64,000 nt of DNA from an uncultured Cohaesibacter sp. (lineage in GTDB: Bacteria > Pseudomonadota > Alphaproteobacteria > Rhizobiales > Cohaesibacteraceae), in NCBI RefSeq assembly GCF_963676275.1, contig NZ_OY781091.1:4204501-4268500 (forward strand), written 5' to 3'. A program made the position numbers and the translations under genes. A model generated the notes under the pieces. It had not been told where the DNA came from, searched no databases, and saw only the letters and a list, made by a program, of their open reading frames with translations. Positions 17,733 to 26,401 of this stretch are shown in pieces. Numbering within the stretch: position 1 is the stretch's first letter; every line of letters starts with the position of its first letter.

Positions 17733-19049
17733 CTAATTTTCGATGCGCGGCTTGGCGACAAGCTGATTGAACTTGAAGACCCGCAGATAGAGGAGGGAGA
17801 GAAGAATGCCGACAACCACCAGCACCAGCGCCATGGAGGCACCATAGCCATATTGCAGATTGCCCGCATAATTGTTGAGCGCGGTGAAATAGGCTTCCAG
17901 CGACCAGACCGTCGTCGAGCCTCCCGGGCCACCATCGGTAGAAAGCAATATTTCCTGAAAGGAGGTCAGCAGCGACAGGGTCTGATAGGAGGTCACAAAC
18001 AGGATAGGCCAGCGCAATTGCGGCAGGATGATATGGCGGATCTGCTGCCAGCGCGAAGCCCCATCCACTTCGCTGGCATGCAGCATGGAGGCAGGGATGC
18101 TGTTCAGCGCAGAGGAGAAAATCAGCATTCCCATCGACGCCCCGATGAAACCGTTGATCAGAATGACCGCCGTCCAGGCCGAAGAAACCGAGCCGAGCAT
18201 ATAGTTGAAGGGCGCGACGCCGAACCAGCCGGTCAAGGTGGACAGGAAGCCATTGTCCCACAGCAGCCATTTCCACAGCAGAACATAGAGCACCGGCGGC
18301 GATATGCGCGGCAGCAGCCAGACGGCGCGGAAGAAAGTGGCCTGACCTTGCGGCAGATAGAAGGTCGTCACAGCCAGAAACAGCGCAAAGCCGATATTGA
18401 ACAGCACCAGCGTGGTCGCGACATAGAAGATGGTATTGAGAATGATGAATTTCGATCCCGGCTTGTTGACCAGCGTTCTGAAATTCTCCGTTGTCCAGCT
18501 CCAGCCGGTATAGGCCTCCTTGGCCAGCAGATCGCGCCCGCCGGCATCAAGCGACAGATCAAGCGCTGCAAGCCCGGCCAGAAAAGCCTCCTTCGTCGCG
18601 AAACGCTGATTGAGGATCGATTGGGAAAAGGGTTCGGCGGCCAGCTTCAGATCGCGCATGCTGCGCGGTCGGCTACGCAGTTTTTTCAAGGCGCGCACAA
18701 AGTCCCGGTTCGACTTGAAGCTCTTGCCACCCAGTTTTTCACCGATTTCCGCCAGGAATGCGGGCGAAACGCCAGCCTCGGCGGCAGCCTTCAGGCTCGC
18801 CTCCCCGACATGATAGCCCTTGGTGCCCAGAGCCTCGATGGTGTTTGTATCAAGGGCAGGATTGTCGGCCAGATGCCTGATGGTCTGCGGCGTAATCATG
18901 TAATCGCCACCGCTGATGCCCGTCGCCGTGCTCATGTTGGTAAAGGCGAAAACACCGGTCAGAACCACCGGAATGAGGAAAAACAACAGGACCATGACCA
19001 AAGCCGGCGTCATGAATCCCAAACCCAGCAAACTGGTTTTCTGGCGCAT
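17733..19049 (-). CDS. ABC transporter permease (UgpA/MalF type) with a 135-165-residue insert after TM1
   Basis: The product is 438 residues, against about 290-310 for ordinary UgpA-type permeases. TM1 spans about residues 10-35 and the next membrane helix starts near 203. Between them is a hydrophilic, largely helical, basic region, followed by WTTENFRTL at 185-193, which matches the short loop normally found right after TM1. The C-terminal half is normal, with the EAA loop HASEVDGASRWQQIRHIILP near residue 325. The insert should be periplasmic, like the P2 loop of MalF, but I see no sequence likeness to MalF P2. The ATG at 19049 is chosen because TM1 follows directly. Confidence 0.85.
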   Translation of the reverse strand: MRQKTSLLGLGFMTPALVMVLLFFLIPVVLTGVFAFTNMSTATGISGGDYMITPQTIRHLADNPALDTNTIEALGTKGYHVGEASLKAAAEAGVSPAFLAEIGEKLGGKSFKSNRDFVRALKKLRSRPRSMRDLKLAAEPFSQSILNQRFATKEAFLAGLAALDLSLDAGGRDLLAKEAYTGWSWTTENFRTLVNKPGSKFIILNTIFYVATTLVLFNIGFALFLAVTTFYLPQGQATFFRAVWLLPRISPPVLYVLLWKWLLWDNGFLSTLTGWFGVAPFNYMLGSVSSAWTAVILINGFIGASMGMLIFSSALNSIPASMLHASEVDGASRWQQIRHIILPQLRWPILFVTSYQTLSLLTSFQEILLSTDGGPGGSTTVWSLEAYFTALNNYAGNLQYGYGASMALVLVVVGILLSLLYLRVFKFNQLVAKPRIEN

Positions 19050-19117
19050 GATCACCCGTCGCCTCGTAATAAGTGCTTCATTTGAAAGGCCTTCCAATAT
19101 CGCCCGCAAAGGCGAAG

Positions 19118-19192
19118 GTGGCCGGACGCTGGAGAGGATGCGCCCGACCGGAGATTTGAGCAGCCGATATCCCGATAGGTCATACCGGCCAC
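19118..19192 (-). repeat. Inverted repeat between the binding-protein and permease genes
   Basis: GTGGCCGG (19118-19125) and CCGGCCAC (19185-19192) form an 8-bp stem with a 59-base loop in the 150-base spacer. It is weak alone, but it occupies the same position (after the binding-protein gene) as hairpins in the other transporter operons here. Confidence 0.4.
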
Positions 19193-19200
19193 ACGGGGGG

Positions 19201-20550
19201 TTATTTCATGATGATCGCGTCAGCCATCGTGGCCTTATATTCGGCTTCCACATCGGCCACCGCATCAGCCACGCTCTTCTGACCGGTCCAAGACGCTTCA
19301 AGCCCCTTGAACATGACATTCCAGAAAGCGCCGAATTCGGTATTGTTCGGCATGGAGACAGCATGCGGCAGCAGACGCACGGTTGCTTCAGAGGCCCAAC
19401 GGTCGTTGGAATAAAGCGGAATGGCAGTCTGCTCGGAGCCTATAGCCAGATGACCGGACTTGATGGCATGCAGCGTGTTGAGGCGCGGCTCGGAAGCAAT
19501 GGCGACGAGCTGGGATGAAATTTCCGCCACCTCGTCATCGCCCGTATTGCTCACCAGATAGACCAGCGGATGGGTGACGGTGTTTGGCTTGCCGTTGGCG
19601 TTGCCTTCAGGAATGAGGGAAAACTGGATATTGCCGAAGAAATCCTGCTGGCCTTCCTTCTTGTAGCGGGCATAGTGCCAGGTGCCACCATGCCAGATAC
19701 CGGCCTTGCCATTGGCAACTTCGTTATACCACTGGCCCCAGTCGGTCCCCAGATGGGTTGGAGAGGTCACGCCCATTTTCACCGCATCAGCAAAGAACTG
19801 ATACATGTCGATCATGGCCTGCTTGTTGAAGACCAGCTTGCCGGTTTCAGCATCCTGAATTTCCCCGCCGAAGCTGACATAGAATTGCCAATAGTCAGGG
19901 CCGTTGGACACGCGCGGATAGAAGCCATGGCCTTTTTCGACCAGACCGGCATCCTGCATTTTCTTGGCATCATTGAGGGCGTCATAAAGGGTATAGTCGC
20001 CGGATTCGATCTTGGCTGGCAGCGCCTCGATCTGCTCGTCGCTGTAACCGATGGCCTTCATATGCGGCTTGAAGAAGAAGAATGGGCGAGATTCGGCATC
20101 CTGCGGCAAGCCCCAGACCTGACCATTGAAGGAAGCAATGTCGATCAGGTTGGGATAGATCTGGTTCATCGGCCATGCGTCAAGGTCGATATAGTCCTCA
20201 ATCGGACGGATCAGGCCGGACTGGGACCATGGCGCGATATCTTCATGGCCCGTCACGATGATATTCGGGGCGGTCTTGGATTCGGCCGCCAGAGTAACGG
20301 CCTGCTTGAAATCGTCCCAGCTGGTGAAGGTCTTTTTCTCCACCTTGATCGAGAGATCGTCACCGCTTATGGCAGCTTCGCGCATCAATTCTTCTGCGGC
20401 AATCTCGATATTGTCGACGCGATAATTCTCACTCTCGCCGGTTCCTCCAGACCACACACTGATGGTCAGATCCTTGGCCAGCACTGCCGTGCTGGACAAG
20501 GCGAGCGCAGCGGTAATCGCCGCAAGCTTGAGGCTTTTGGAAAGGGTCAT
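19201..20550 (-). CDS. ABC transporter periplasmic binding protein (UgpB/MalE-type)
   Basis: The 449-residue protein has a signal peptide ending near residue 25 (TAVLAKD) and a mature start LTISVWSGG typical of family 1 carbohydrate-binding proteins. Aromatic residues that could stack on a ligand occur throughout (for example WHGGTWHYARY near residue 295). The ATG at 20550 has GGAG eight bases upstream; the longer frame to 20631 runs into the operator and is rejected. It is the first gene of the second ABC operon. The operator palindrome lies 75 bases upstream, consistent with repression by the LacI protein. Confidence 0.85.
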   Translation of the reverse strand: MTLSKSLKLAAITAALALSSTAVLAKDLTISVWSGGTGESENYRVDNIEIAAEELMREAAISGDDLSIKVEKKTFTSWDDFKQAVTLAAESKTAPNIIVTGHEDIAPWSQSGLIRPIEDYIDLDAWPMNQIYPNLIDIASFNGQVWGLPQDAESRPFFFFKPHMKAIGYSDEQIEALPAKIESGDYTLYDALNDAKKMQDAGLVEKGHGFYPRVSNGPDYWQFYVSFGGEIQDAETGKLVFNKQAMIDMYQFFADAVKMGVTSPTHLGTDWGQWYNEVANGKAGIWHGGTWHYARYKKEGQQDFFGNIQFSLIPEGNANGKPNTVTHPLVYLVSNTGDDEVAEISSQLVAIASEPRLNTLHAIKSGHLAIGSEQTAIPLYSNDRWASEATVRLLPHAVSMPNNTEFGAFWNVMFKGLEASWTGQKSVADAVADVEAEYKATMADAIIMK

Positions 20551-20625
20551 CCCTATATCTCCATGAAACGAATAATGGCTTGAAATCCGGACTCTGCGCT
20601 GAAGGCAGAGGTTGAAAGATGGCTC

Positions 20626-20641
20626 TTGCACACGTGTGCAT
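20626..20641. promoter_or_regulatory. LacI-family operator, copy 2
   Basis: TTGCACACGTGTGCAT contains a perfect 14-bp palindrome (TGCACACGTGTGCA) centred on CG. It matches the site at 8854 at 14 of 16 positions. It lies in the leader of the binding-protein gene. Confidence 0.75.
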
Positions 20642-20739
20642 TACCGGACTCTAAGCGCTCTACGTGACATGATTATTACGGTTGCCCAGAATTTTTGTGA
20701 CACGGGCTTTTTGGCGCCATCGATACAGAAAACAGCCAA

Positions 20740-20801
20740 GGGCCGACCTGTCAGGCCAGCCCTCTTTCATGAAAATCAGGGATATTTAGTTCTGTCGGCC
20801 C
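20740..20801 (-). repeat. Long-loop inverted repeat downstream of macB
   Basis: GGGCCGAC (20740-20747) pairs with GTCGGCCC (20794-20801), a perfect 8-bp stem with a 46-base loop, 16 bases after the macB stop on the - strand. No U-run follows. It could protect the macAB mRNA end. Confidence 0.35.
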
Positions 20802-20816
20802 GCTGGGCCACCACGA

Positions 20817-22805
20817 TCATTCGCCCGAAAGCGCAATCACAGGATCGAGCCTTGAGGCATTGCGCGCAGGCAGATAACCAAAGGCGATACCGATGAAGCA
20901 GGAGCAGGCCACCGCCGCGACAATCGAACTGGTTGAATAGACAAGGCTTATGCTGCCGCTGAAATAGCTGAAGGCTGCACCGAAGCCAAGCGCGGTGCCG
21001 ATCCCGGCAATCCCGCCCACCAGACAGACCAGCGACGCTTCAATCAGAAACTGCCGCAAAATATCGGACTGGCGCGCCCCGACGGCCATACGCACCCCGA
21101 TTTCCGAAATCCGCTCGGAAACCGAAACCAGCATGATATTCATCACCCCGATACCACCGACAATCAGCGATATGACCGCAATCGAGCCAATGAGCAGCGT
21201 CATGGTCTGGGTGGTGCTGGTAATCGTCTGACGGATATCATCGGTATTGAGAATATAGAAATCTTTCGAGCCATGCCGCTGTGTCAGGATCTTGGTTGCA
21301 GCCTCTTCTGCATAGCCCATATCGAAATTATCTCGCACCCGCAAGGTGATGCTGCGCAAGGTCTTGTCGCCTAGAAACCGCGCCTGCACTGTGGTGTAGG
21401 GCAAATAGAGCGAAAGCCGCTGACTGGAGCCGAAACCATTCTGCTTGGCCTCGGTCACCCCAACCACCCGCAATGGCACCGAACCGACAAACACGGTTTT
21501 CCCGATCGGATCAATCGCGCCATCCTCAAACAGCGCATCCTTGGTATTGTCGTCGATCACGACTTCCTGTGCGAAGTCATGAACGCTTTGCCCATCGAAA
21601 AAGCGCCCGGCGGCCAGCGTCAGCCCCTTGGCCGAAAAATACTGCTCGCTGACCCCATTCACCTGCGCATTGCTTTCGGTGGACCCGTAACGAATGGTTT
21701 CCTGCGTCGAAACCGTCGGCGTCACCGCCATGGTGAAAGGCATCTTGGCCAGTTGGTCGGCATCATCCACCACAAGCGTGGTAATGCGCCCGGACCGCAC
21801 ATCACCGAAATTCTGACCGGCGAAAATCTCCAGAGAATTGGTGCCCAGACTGGAAATATTCTCCAGAACCTGCTGCTGCGAGCCCTGCCCGAGTGCAACG
21901 ACACTGACCACAGAAGCAATACCGATGATGATACCCAGCATGGTGAGAAAGGCACGCAGCTTGTGCGCCCACATCGACCGCGCAGCCATGCTGAAAGCTT
22001 CAAACAATGGCCCGAACAGCCCCGTTTTCATCGGCTGCAGAAAGCGGGCCTTGGCTTGAGGCGGCTGCAGAGACGAGCCCGACGCCTGCAAGGCTGCTGT
22101 TTCGGCGGCCCCGGCCTCATGTGAAGGCTTGTCCGAAATGATCCGGCCATCACTGATTTCGATGATGCGATCGGCCCGCGCGGCAATGGAAGGATCGTGT
22201 GTGACGATAATCACCGTGCGCCCCTCCTGCTGCAATTCGCGCAGAATGGCCAGCACTTCATTGCCGCTTTGCGTATCCAGCGCTCCGGTTGGCTCATCAG
22301 CCAGAATGATTTCCGCATCATTCATCAGGGCCCGGGCGATGGAAACGCGCTGTTGCTGTCCACCGGAAAGCTGGTTGGGCCGATGATCGGCCCGCGATTC
22401 CATACCGAGACGGGCCAGCAATTGCTGAGCCCTTTCCTGCCGCCTGCCGGATGAAATCCCCGCATAGACAGCCGGAATTTCAACATTGCCCGTGGCAGAC
22501 AATTCTCCAAGCAAGTGATAGCGCTGAAAGATGAAACCGAAATATTCCCGTCTGAGCTTGGCCAGAGCATCTCCGGAAAATTTGCCCGCCTCTCGGCCTG
22601 AAATGCGATAGCTGCCCGATGTTGCCTTGTCCAGACAGCCCAGAATATGCATCAGGGTTGACTTGCCAGAACCGGAGGTGCCGATAATGGCAACCATTTC
22701 CCCGGCATTGATCGTCAGATCAACGTCATCAAGCGCAACAACGATGCTATCGCCGGACTTGAACTCACGGCGCAGCTTTTCAATGCGTATCAGTGGCTCG
22801 CTCAT
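20817..22805 (-). CDS. macB: MacB-type ABC efflux protein (fused ATPase and permease)
   Basis: This 662-residue mechanotransmission ABC protein has an N-terminal ATPase with Walker A GTSGSGKS near 43, signature LSGGQQQR near 146, Walker B IILADEP near 166 and a switch His in VTHDPS. A linker leads to TM1 near residue 290, a large periplasmic MacB core domain (about 310-540) and three further helices of FtsX type at the C-terminus, including GGIGVMNIMLVSVSERISEIG. It works with the adaptor MacA, encoded two bases upstream, and an outer-membrane TolC to export macrolides, toxins or peptides from the periplasm. The real substrate is unknown. Confidence 0.9.
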   Translation of the reverse strand: MSEPLIRIEKLRREFKSGDSIVVALDDVDLTINAGEMVAIIGTSGSGKSTLMHILGCLDKATSGSYRISGREAGKFSGDALAKLRREYFGFIFQRYHLLGELSATGNVEIPAVYAGISSGRRQERAQQLLARLGMESRADHRPNQLSGGQQQRVSIARALMNDAEIILADEPTGALDTQSGNEVLAILRELQQEGRTVIIVTHDPSIAARADRIIEISDGRIISDKPSHEAGAAETAALQASGSSLQPPQAKARFLQPMKTGLFGPLFEAFSMAARSMWAHKLRAFLTMLGIIIGIASVVSVVALGQGSQQQVLENISSLGTNSLEIFAGQNFGDVRSGRITTLVVDDADQLAKMPFTMAVTPTVSTQETIRYGSTESNAQVNGVSEQYFSAKGLTLAAGRFFDGQSVHDFAQEVVIDDNTKDALFEDGAIDPIGKTVFVGSVPLRVVGVTEAKQNGFGSSQRLSLYLPYTTVQARFLGDKTLRSITLRVRDNFDMGYAEEAATKILTQRHGSKDFYILNTDDIRQTITSTTQTMTLLIGSIAVISLIVGGIGVMNIMLVSVSERISEIGVRMAVGARQSDILRQFLIEASLVCLVGGIAGIGTALGFGAAFSYFSGSISLVYSTSSIVAAVACSCFIGIAFGYLPARNASRLDPVIALSGE

Positions 22806-22807
22806 GA

Positions 22808-24031
22808 TCAGAAGCCCATCGGCGGCGGTCCACCCGGCCCGCCTCCCATGCCGGAACTCTTTTGGTCCGCCTTGGCGAGAATATCGCCGACAATGACGGT
22901 TTCCCCGAGCTTGAGCCCAGACCGTATCTCGACATTGGTCTTGTCATTCAGTCCTGTTTCAATCTCACGGCTGCTGACACGACCTTCATCATCGATCACC
23001 CGCACGACGCTGTACCCTTCCTTGCTGTCAGCCCCGAGCGCCAGCGCGGGAATGGTAAGCACATCCTTGGCCTGACCCAGCACGATATGAACCTCTGCGG
23101 TCATATAGGTCTTGAGCGCGCCATCCTGATTGGGAACGGTGAAATTGCCATAATAATAAATGGCTTCGCTGGAAGAACTGCTGCTGGAGCTGGAAGAACT
23201 TGACGAGGAGGAAATATCGCTGTCGCTGGTGATGGATTCCGGCGCCGGTTCAATGCTTGTCAGGGTGCCATGATGCACATGATCCACATCGCCAAGCACG
23301 GTGAAATAGACATCCATGCCGGTTTTCACCTTGGTGATATCAACCTCGGAAATTTCCGTGCGCACGATCATCTGGTCGAGCTGCCCCAGCACCACGATCG
23401 TCGGGGCCGACTGCGATGCATTGAGCGTCTGCCCTTCCTGAGCAACAATCGCCAGCACCGTTCCGTCAATCGGCGCGGTGATCTTGGTCCGGTCCAGCGA
23501 AATCTGCGCCGTATCGACGGCCACCTGCGACTGGGTTATTTCCGATTCGATCTGCTTGATCTGTGCTTTTGTCACCTTCTCGTCCGCCAGCGCACTGTCA
23601 TAGTCGGACTGGGAAGAAGACGCCTTGTCCAGCAGCTCTTTCTGGCGCGCCAAGGTCTTCTCATAAAGAGTGAGATTGGCCTGTTTCTCTTCCAGCTGCG
23701 CCTTCATATTTTCCAGCGCCGCCACATTGGTCTTGAGGCTGTTTCTCTGCGTCTGGTCATCAATCTGCGCAATGAGATCACCGGCCTTCACCTCGTCGCC
23801 CAGCTTCACCAGCATATCGGTGATGCGCCCGGAAGCCTGCGAGCCGACGGCCACCAGCCGTACAGGGCGCAATGTGCCGTTGGCCAGCACAGTCTGCTCG
23901 ATGTCCTGTTTGCTCACCTTGGCTGTGATATAGGCCGGTGCGGGAGGCGTGCTGTAGCTGTGCCAGCCCCAATATCCCAACCCCGCAAGCAGGGCCACAA
24001 CAAGACCTGATGTAATGGGCCAGATTCTCAT
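22808..24031 (-). CDS. macA: MacA-type periplasmic adaptor with poly-serine tract
   Basis: The 407-residue membrane-fusion protein has an N-terminal anchor at about residues 7-26, the lipoyl half-motif VGSQASGRITDMLVKLGDEV near 63, a coiled-coil hairpin at about 100-180 for docking to TolC, and beta-barrel and membrane-proximal domains. Near residue 280 is an uninterrupted run of 15 serines, encoded by all six serine codons, just before EAIYYYGNF. The C-terminus is Gly/Pro-rich. It bridges MacB to an outer-membrane channel. The gene lies two bases before macB; no TolC gene is nearby. Confidence 0.9.
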   Translation of the reverse strand: MRIWPITSGLVVALLAGLGYWGWHSYSTPPAPAYITAKVSKQDIEQTVLANGTLRPVRLVAVGSQASGRITDMLVKLGDEVKAGDLIAQIDDQTQRNSLKTNVAALENMKAQLEEKQANLTLYEKTLARQKELLDKASSSQSDYDSALADEKVTKAQIKQIESEITQSQVAVDTAQISLDRTKITAPIDGTVLAIVAQEGQTLNASQSAPTIVVLGQLDQMIVRTEISEVDITKVKTGMDVYFTVLGDVDHVHHGTLTSIEPAPESITSDSDISSSSSSSSSSSSSSSEAIYYYGNFTVPNQDGALKTYMTAEVHIVLGQAKDVLTIPALALGADSKEGYSVVRVIDDEGRVSSREIETGLNDKTNVEIRSGLKLGETVIVGDILAKADQKSSGMGGGPGGPPPMGF

Positions 24032-24495
24032 GGTTGCTTCACTCTGATTTCAGTATGGCCGCTGGCCATTTCCGACAAACAGGATCTTAACGTCAAAGCT
24101 TGGCGAAAATTTGCAAGGGCCGTTCTGAAAATTACCGATAATATCGCTATCTATTAGCCTCAATCGCCTCAACTGTAAATCCAAAAACCCGCTCAACATG
24201 AAATTAACCTATTGATATCATTAAGTTTATTTCTGTTTGTGCGATTTTGTTTCTGCTCAGAAGCAAAGCAGATTTCACCCCCGCTGAAATGAAACTCCAA
24301 TGAGGCTCCCATGACAATAGCATACGGCGAGACGTCTCTTTTGGCCCGGCGCATCGCACCAAGCGGCCAGATCTGGCTTTCTGCCCGGTCGTAGGGGCCG
24401 TCAACAATCCAGAAAAATGGAAAAACGCCGCTTTGCCAATATCTTGCAGAAATAAGCGCAGGATCTGTTTTTGAAGACCGCACAGGCAAAAGGAC
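24032..24495. other. Intergenic region upstream of macA
   Basis: No supported gene. A 132-codon frame on the - strand (24193-24591) runs through the terminator at 24496-24524, has unprotein-like content and no ribosome site. The region probably holds the macAB promoter, close to 24050-24180. Confidence 0.4.
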
Positions 24496-24524
24496 AAAAA
24501 AATAGCCGAACTTGCGTTCGGCTA
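24496..24524 (-). terminator. Strong Rho-independent terminator
   Basis: A perfect 9-bp stem TAGCCGAAC / GTTCGGCTA with a 4-base loop is followed on the - strand by TTTTTTT. No protein gene ends close by; the nearest, the RimK fusion, ends 250 bases upstream. Confidence 0.85.
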
Positions 24525-24632
24525 CTAAGTTCAGACTGCGCAATAGCACAGTGCAATCACCTTCCAGAGGGGAACAGCTGTCGACAATCATCGATACAAA
24601 AGAATGAATTTTCCATCGAAAACTGCCTTCAA
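24496..24632 (-). ncRNA. Candidate small RNA of about 135 nt
   Basis: On the - strand a sigma70-like promoter (TTGTTG at 24666-24661, 16-base spacing, TATATG at 24644-24639) would start a transcript near 24632. It would fold into a TTCC/GGAA hairpin, a 7-bp ACTGTGC/GCGCAGT hairpin and a strong terminator at 24524-24496. I do not recognise the family. It could also be a processed 3' part of the rimK mRNA. Confidence 0.45.
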
Positions 24633-24773
24633 CTTAGGCATATACTGCACACAAATTAATCAACAAACAATTAGCAAAAATGCATACCTGACACCCACTT
24701 GCGGTTTTCCACCCGTTTGGGAAAAGACTATCCACCGCTAAAAAGCGGCATATGTGAACATGGTGAACATCCC

Positions 24774-26147
24774 CTATCGCCGACGCGATAAGGGCGACAC
24801 CTTGGTTTCTATATGGCGGATGATCAGATCGGCAATATTCTTGCGAGTGGCATTTTCAATGCCTTCAAGACCGGGTGAGGAATTGATTTCCAGAACCTTC
24901 GGGCCGGTCTTGCTTTCCAGAATATCAACACCGGCAACCGCCAGATTCAGCTCCTTTGTCGCTCTGCGGGCGATATCCCTGATGCTCTTGGTCAGCTTGA
25001 CCGACGTGGCCTGCCCGCCGCGATGCAGGTTGGATCTGAATTCCCCCTCCTGCGCCTGTCGCTTGATGGCTCCGACAACCTTGTTGCCGATGACGAAGCA
25101 GCGGATATCCGCACCGGCTGCCTCGGCAATGAACTCCTGAATCAGGAAGTTGGCATCCAGCCCACGAAAGGCATCGACAAGGCTTTCAGCGGCCTTTCTG
25201 GTTTCGGCCAGCACCACGCCCTTGCCCTGTGTGGAAGAGAGAAGCTTGACCACGACCGGCGCGCCGCCAACAAGGGAAATCAGATCCTTGGTATCCTTGG
25301 GCGAACTGGCAAAGGCTGTCGTTGGCGTGCCAATTCTGGCGGCCGAGAGAATTTGGTGAGCCAGCAGCTTGTCGCGCGAAGCCCCGATGGCTTCCGCCGA
25401 GTTGAGGCAATAGGCCCCGGTATTGGAAAACTGGCGCAAGACCGCCATGCCATAGGAGGTAACCGATGCACCAATGCGCGGAATAACCGCATCAAAGCGC
25501 GGCAAAACCTTGCCGTCATAATGCACTTCGGTATTGAGATCACCCATTCTGAGATAACAGCGCTTGGTGTCGATGATCTCGATTGTGTGCCCGCGCGCCT
25601 CGGCAGCTTCCACCAGTCTGCGGCTTGAATAATTGTCCGGCTCACGGCTGAGCAGCGCAATTCTGAGCGGCCGTTTTACCGGCGCCCGGGACTTGACCTC
25701 GCGATAAAGACCATAGGACAGCTTGGGCTGCAGAAAACTGCCATTTGGATCGACAATCATATTGTCCGTGATCGCGGTCCGGCCCAGCAGCATGCGATAG
25801 GCCATATTCTCTCTGTTGGCCAATGTCACTTCAATTGGCCAGTGTCGCTCTCCGATGCAGATGGTCGTCTCGATGACATAGCGCAGCTCGGTTTCACCAT
25901 TGGAACTGGTTACATTGCGACGATCCTTGACCGGCGCCGAACAAATGATCTCAAGACTCGGATTATCCGGATCCGGATGCAGCAAAAAGCGAACTTGAGG
26001 ATTCTTTTCCGACCCGAAAGGCTCGACAACGGCAGCATGCAGGGATGAAGTCCTTGCCCCTGTATCAACTTTGACCTTCAGAGCCGGAAGGCCCAGATCA
26101 GGCAACGCAACCCATTCTTCCCAGCCCAGAGAAAAAACTTCACTCAT
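24774..26147 (-). CDS. Fusion of RimB-like retropepsin domain and RimK-type ATP-grasp glutamate ligase
   Basis: The 457-residue protein has two parts. Residues 1-150 form a RimB-like ATP-dependent zinc protease/retropepsin domain with the catalytic [11 protein letters not shown] at 28-38. Residues 155-457 are a RimK-type ATP-grasp ligase, with [13 protein letters not shown] for nucleotide binding, [19 protein letters not shown] and the metal-binding [14 protein letters not shown]. RimK adds glutamates to the C-terminus of ribosomal protein S6 in enterobacteria and pseudomonads, and RimB is thought to trim the tail. Having both in one chain joins the opposing activities. The ATG at 26147 has GGGAG upstream. 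The target protein here is unproven. Confidence 0.85.
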   Translation of the reverse strand: MSEVFSLGWEEWVALPDLGLPALKVKVDTGARTSSLHAAVVEPFGSEKNPQVRFLLHPDPDNPSLEIICSAPVKDRRNVTSSNGETELRYVIETTICIGERHWPIEVTLANRENMAYRMLLGRTAITDNMIVDPNGSFLQPKLSYGLYREVKSRAPVKRPLRIALLSREPDNYSSRRLVEAAEARGHTIEIIDTKRCYLRMGDLNTEVHYDGKVLPRFDAVIPRIGASVTSYGMAVLRQFSNTGAYCLNSAEAIGASRDKLLAHQILSAARIGTPTTAFASSPKDTKDLISLVGGAPVVVKLLSSTQGKGVVLAETRKAAESLVDAFRGLDANFLIQEFIAEAAGADIRCFVIGNKVVGAIKRQAQEGEFRSNLHRGGQATSVKLTKSIRDIARRATKELNLAVAGVDILESKTGPKVLEINSSPGLEGIENATRKNIADLIIRHIETKVSPLSRRR

Positions 26148-26378
26148 CAAATACTCCCAATAGCCTCTGGCCAAAACGGATTACAACAATATGGACGCCT
26201 CATGCGGCAAACTCTCTCTGCCGCGAGTTTCGCGCACATGCACGAAAAAACAGGATGCGTCAAATAAAACATGCGCCCCAAGCAAACAGGCCGAAGCATA
26301 AGCAGACCATGCGACCTCTTTGTGTCAGCAAATCTCTGCCTCAGGCATCCCTTTGAAGAATGCCGCCAGCCAGTATCA

Positions 26379-26398
26379 GGCTTGCCTGAAAGCAAGCC
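26379..26398 (-). repeat. Small hairpin after the EamA gene
   Basis: GGCTTGC / GCAAGCC, a 7-bp stem with a 6-base loop, lies three bases after the EamA stop. There is no U-run, so it is a weak terminator candidate. Confidence 0.4.
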
Positions 26399-26401
26399 CG
26401 C

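Noticed and set aside
17853-19085. 410-codon open frame on the + strand
   Set aside because: It is antisense to a clear ABC permease; the composition (Arg/Gln/His-rich) is typical of a shadow frame.
23163-23212. Microsatellite or phase-variable repeat in macA
   Set aside because: The serine run is encoded by mixed codons and has no repeating DNA unit, so slippage-driven phase variation is unlikely.
24193-24591. 132-codon frame on the - strand
   Set aside because: It runs through a strong Rho-independent terminator, has no ribosome site and no recognisable domain; the stretch is better read as a small RNA and its downstream spacer.
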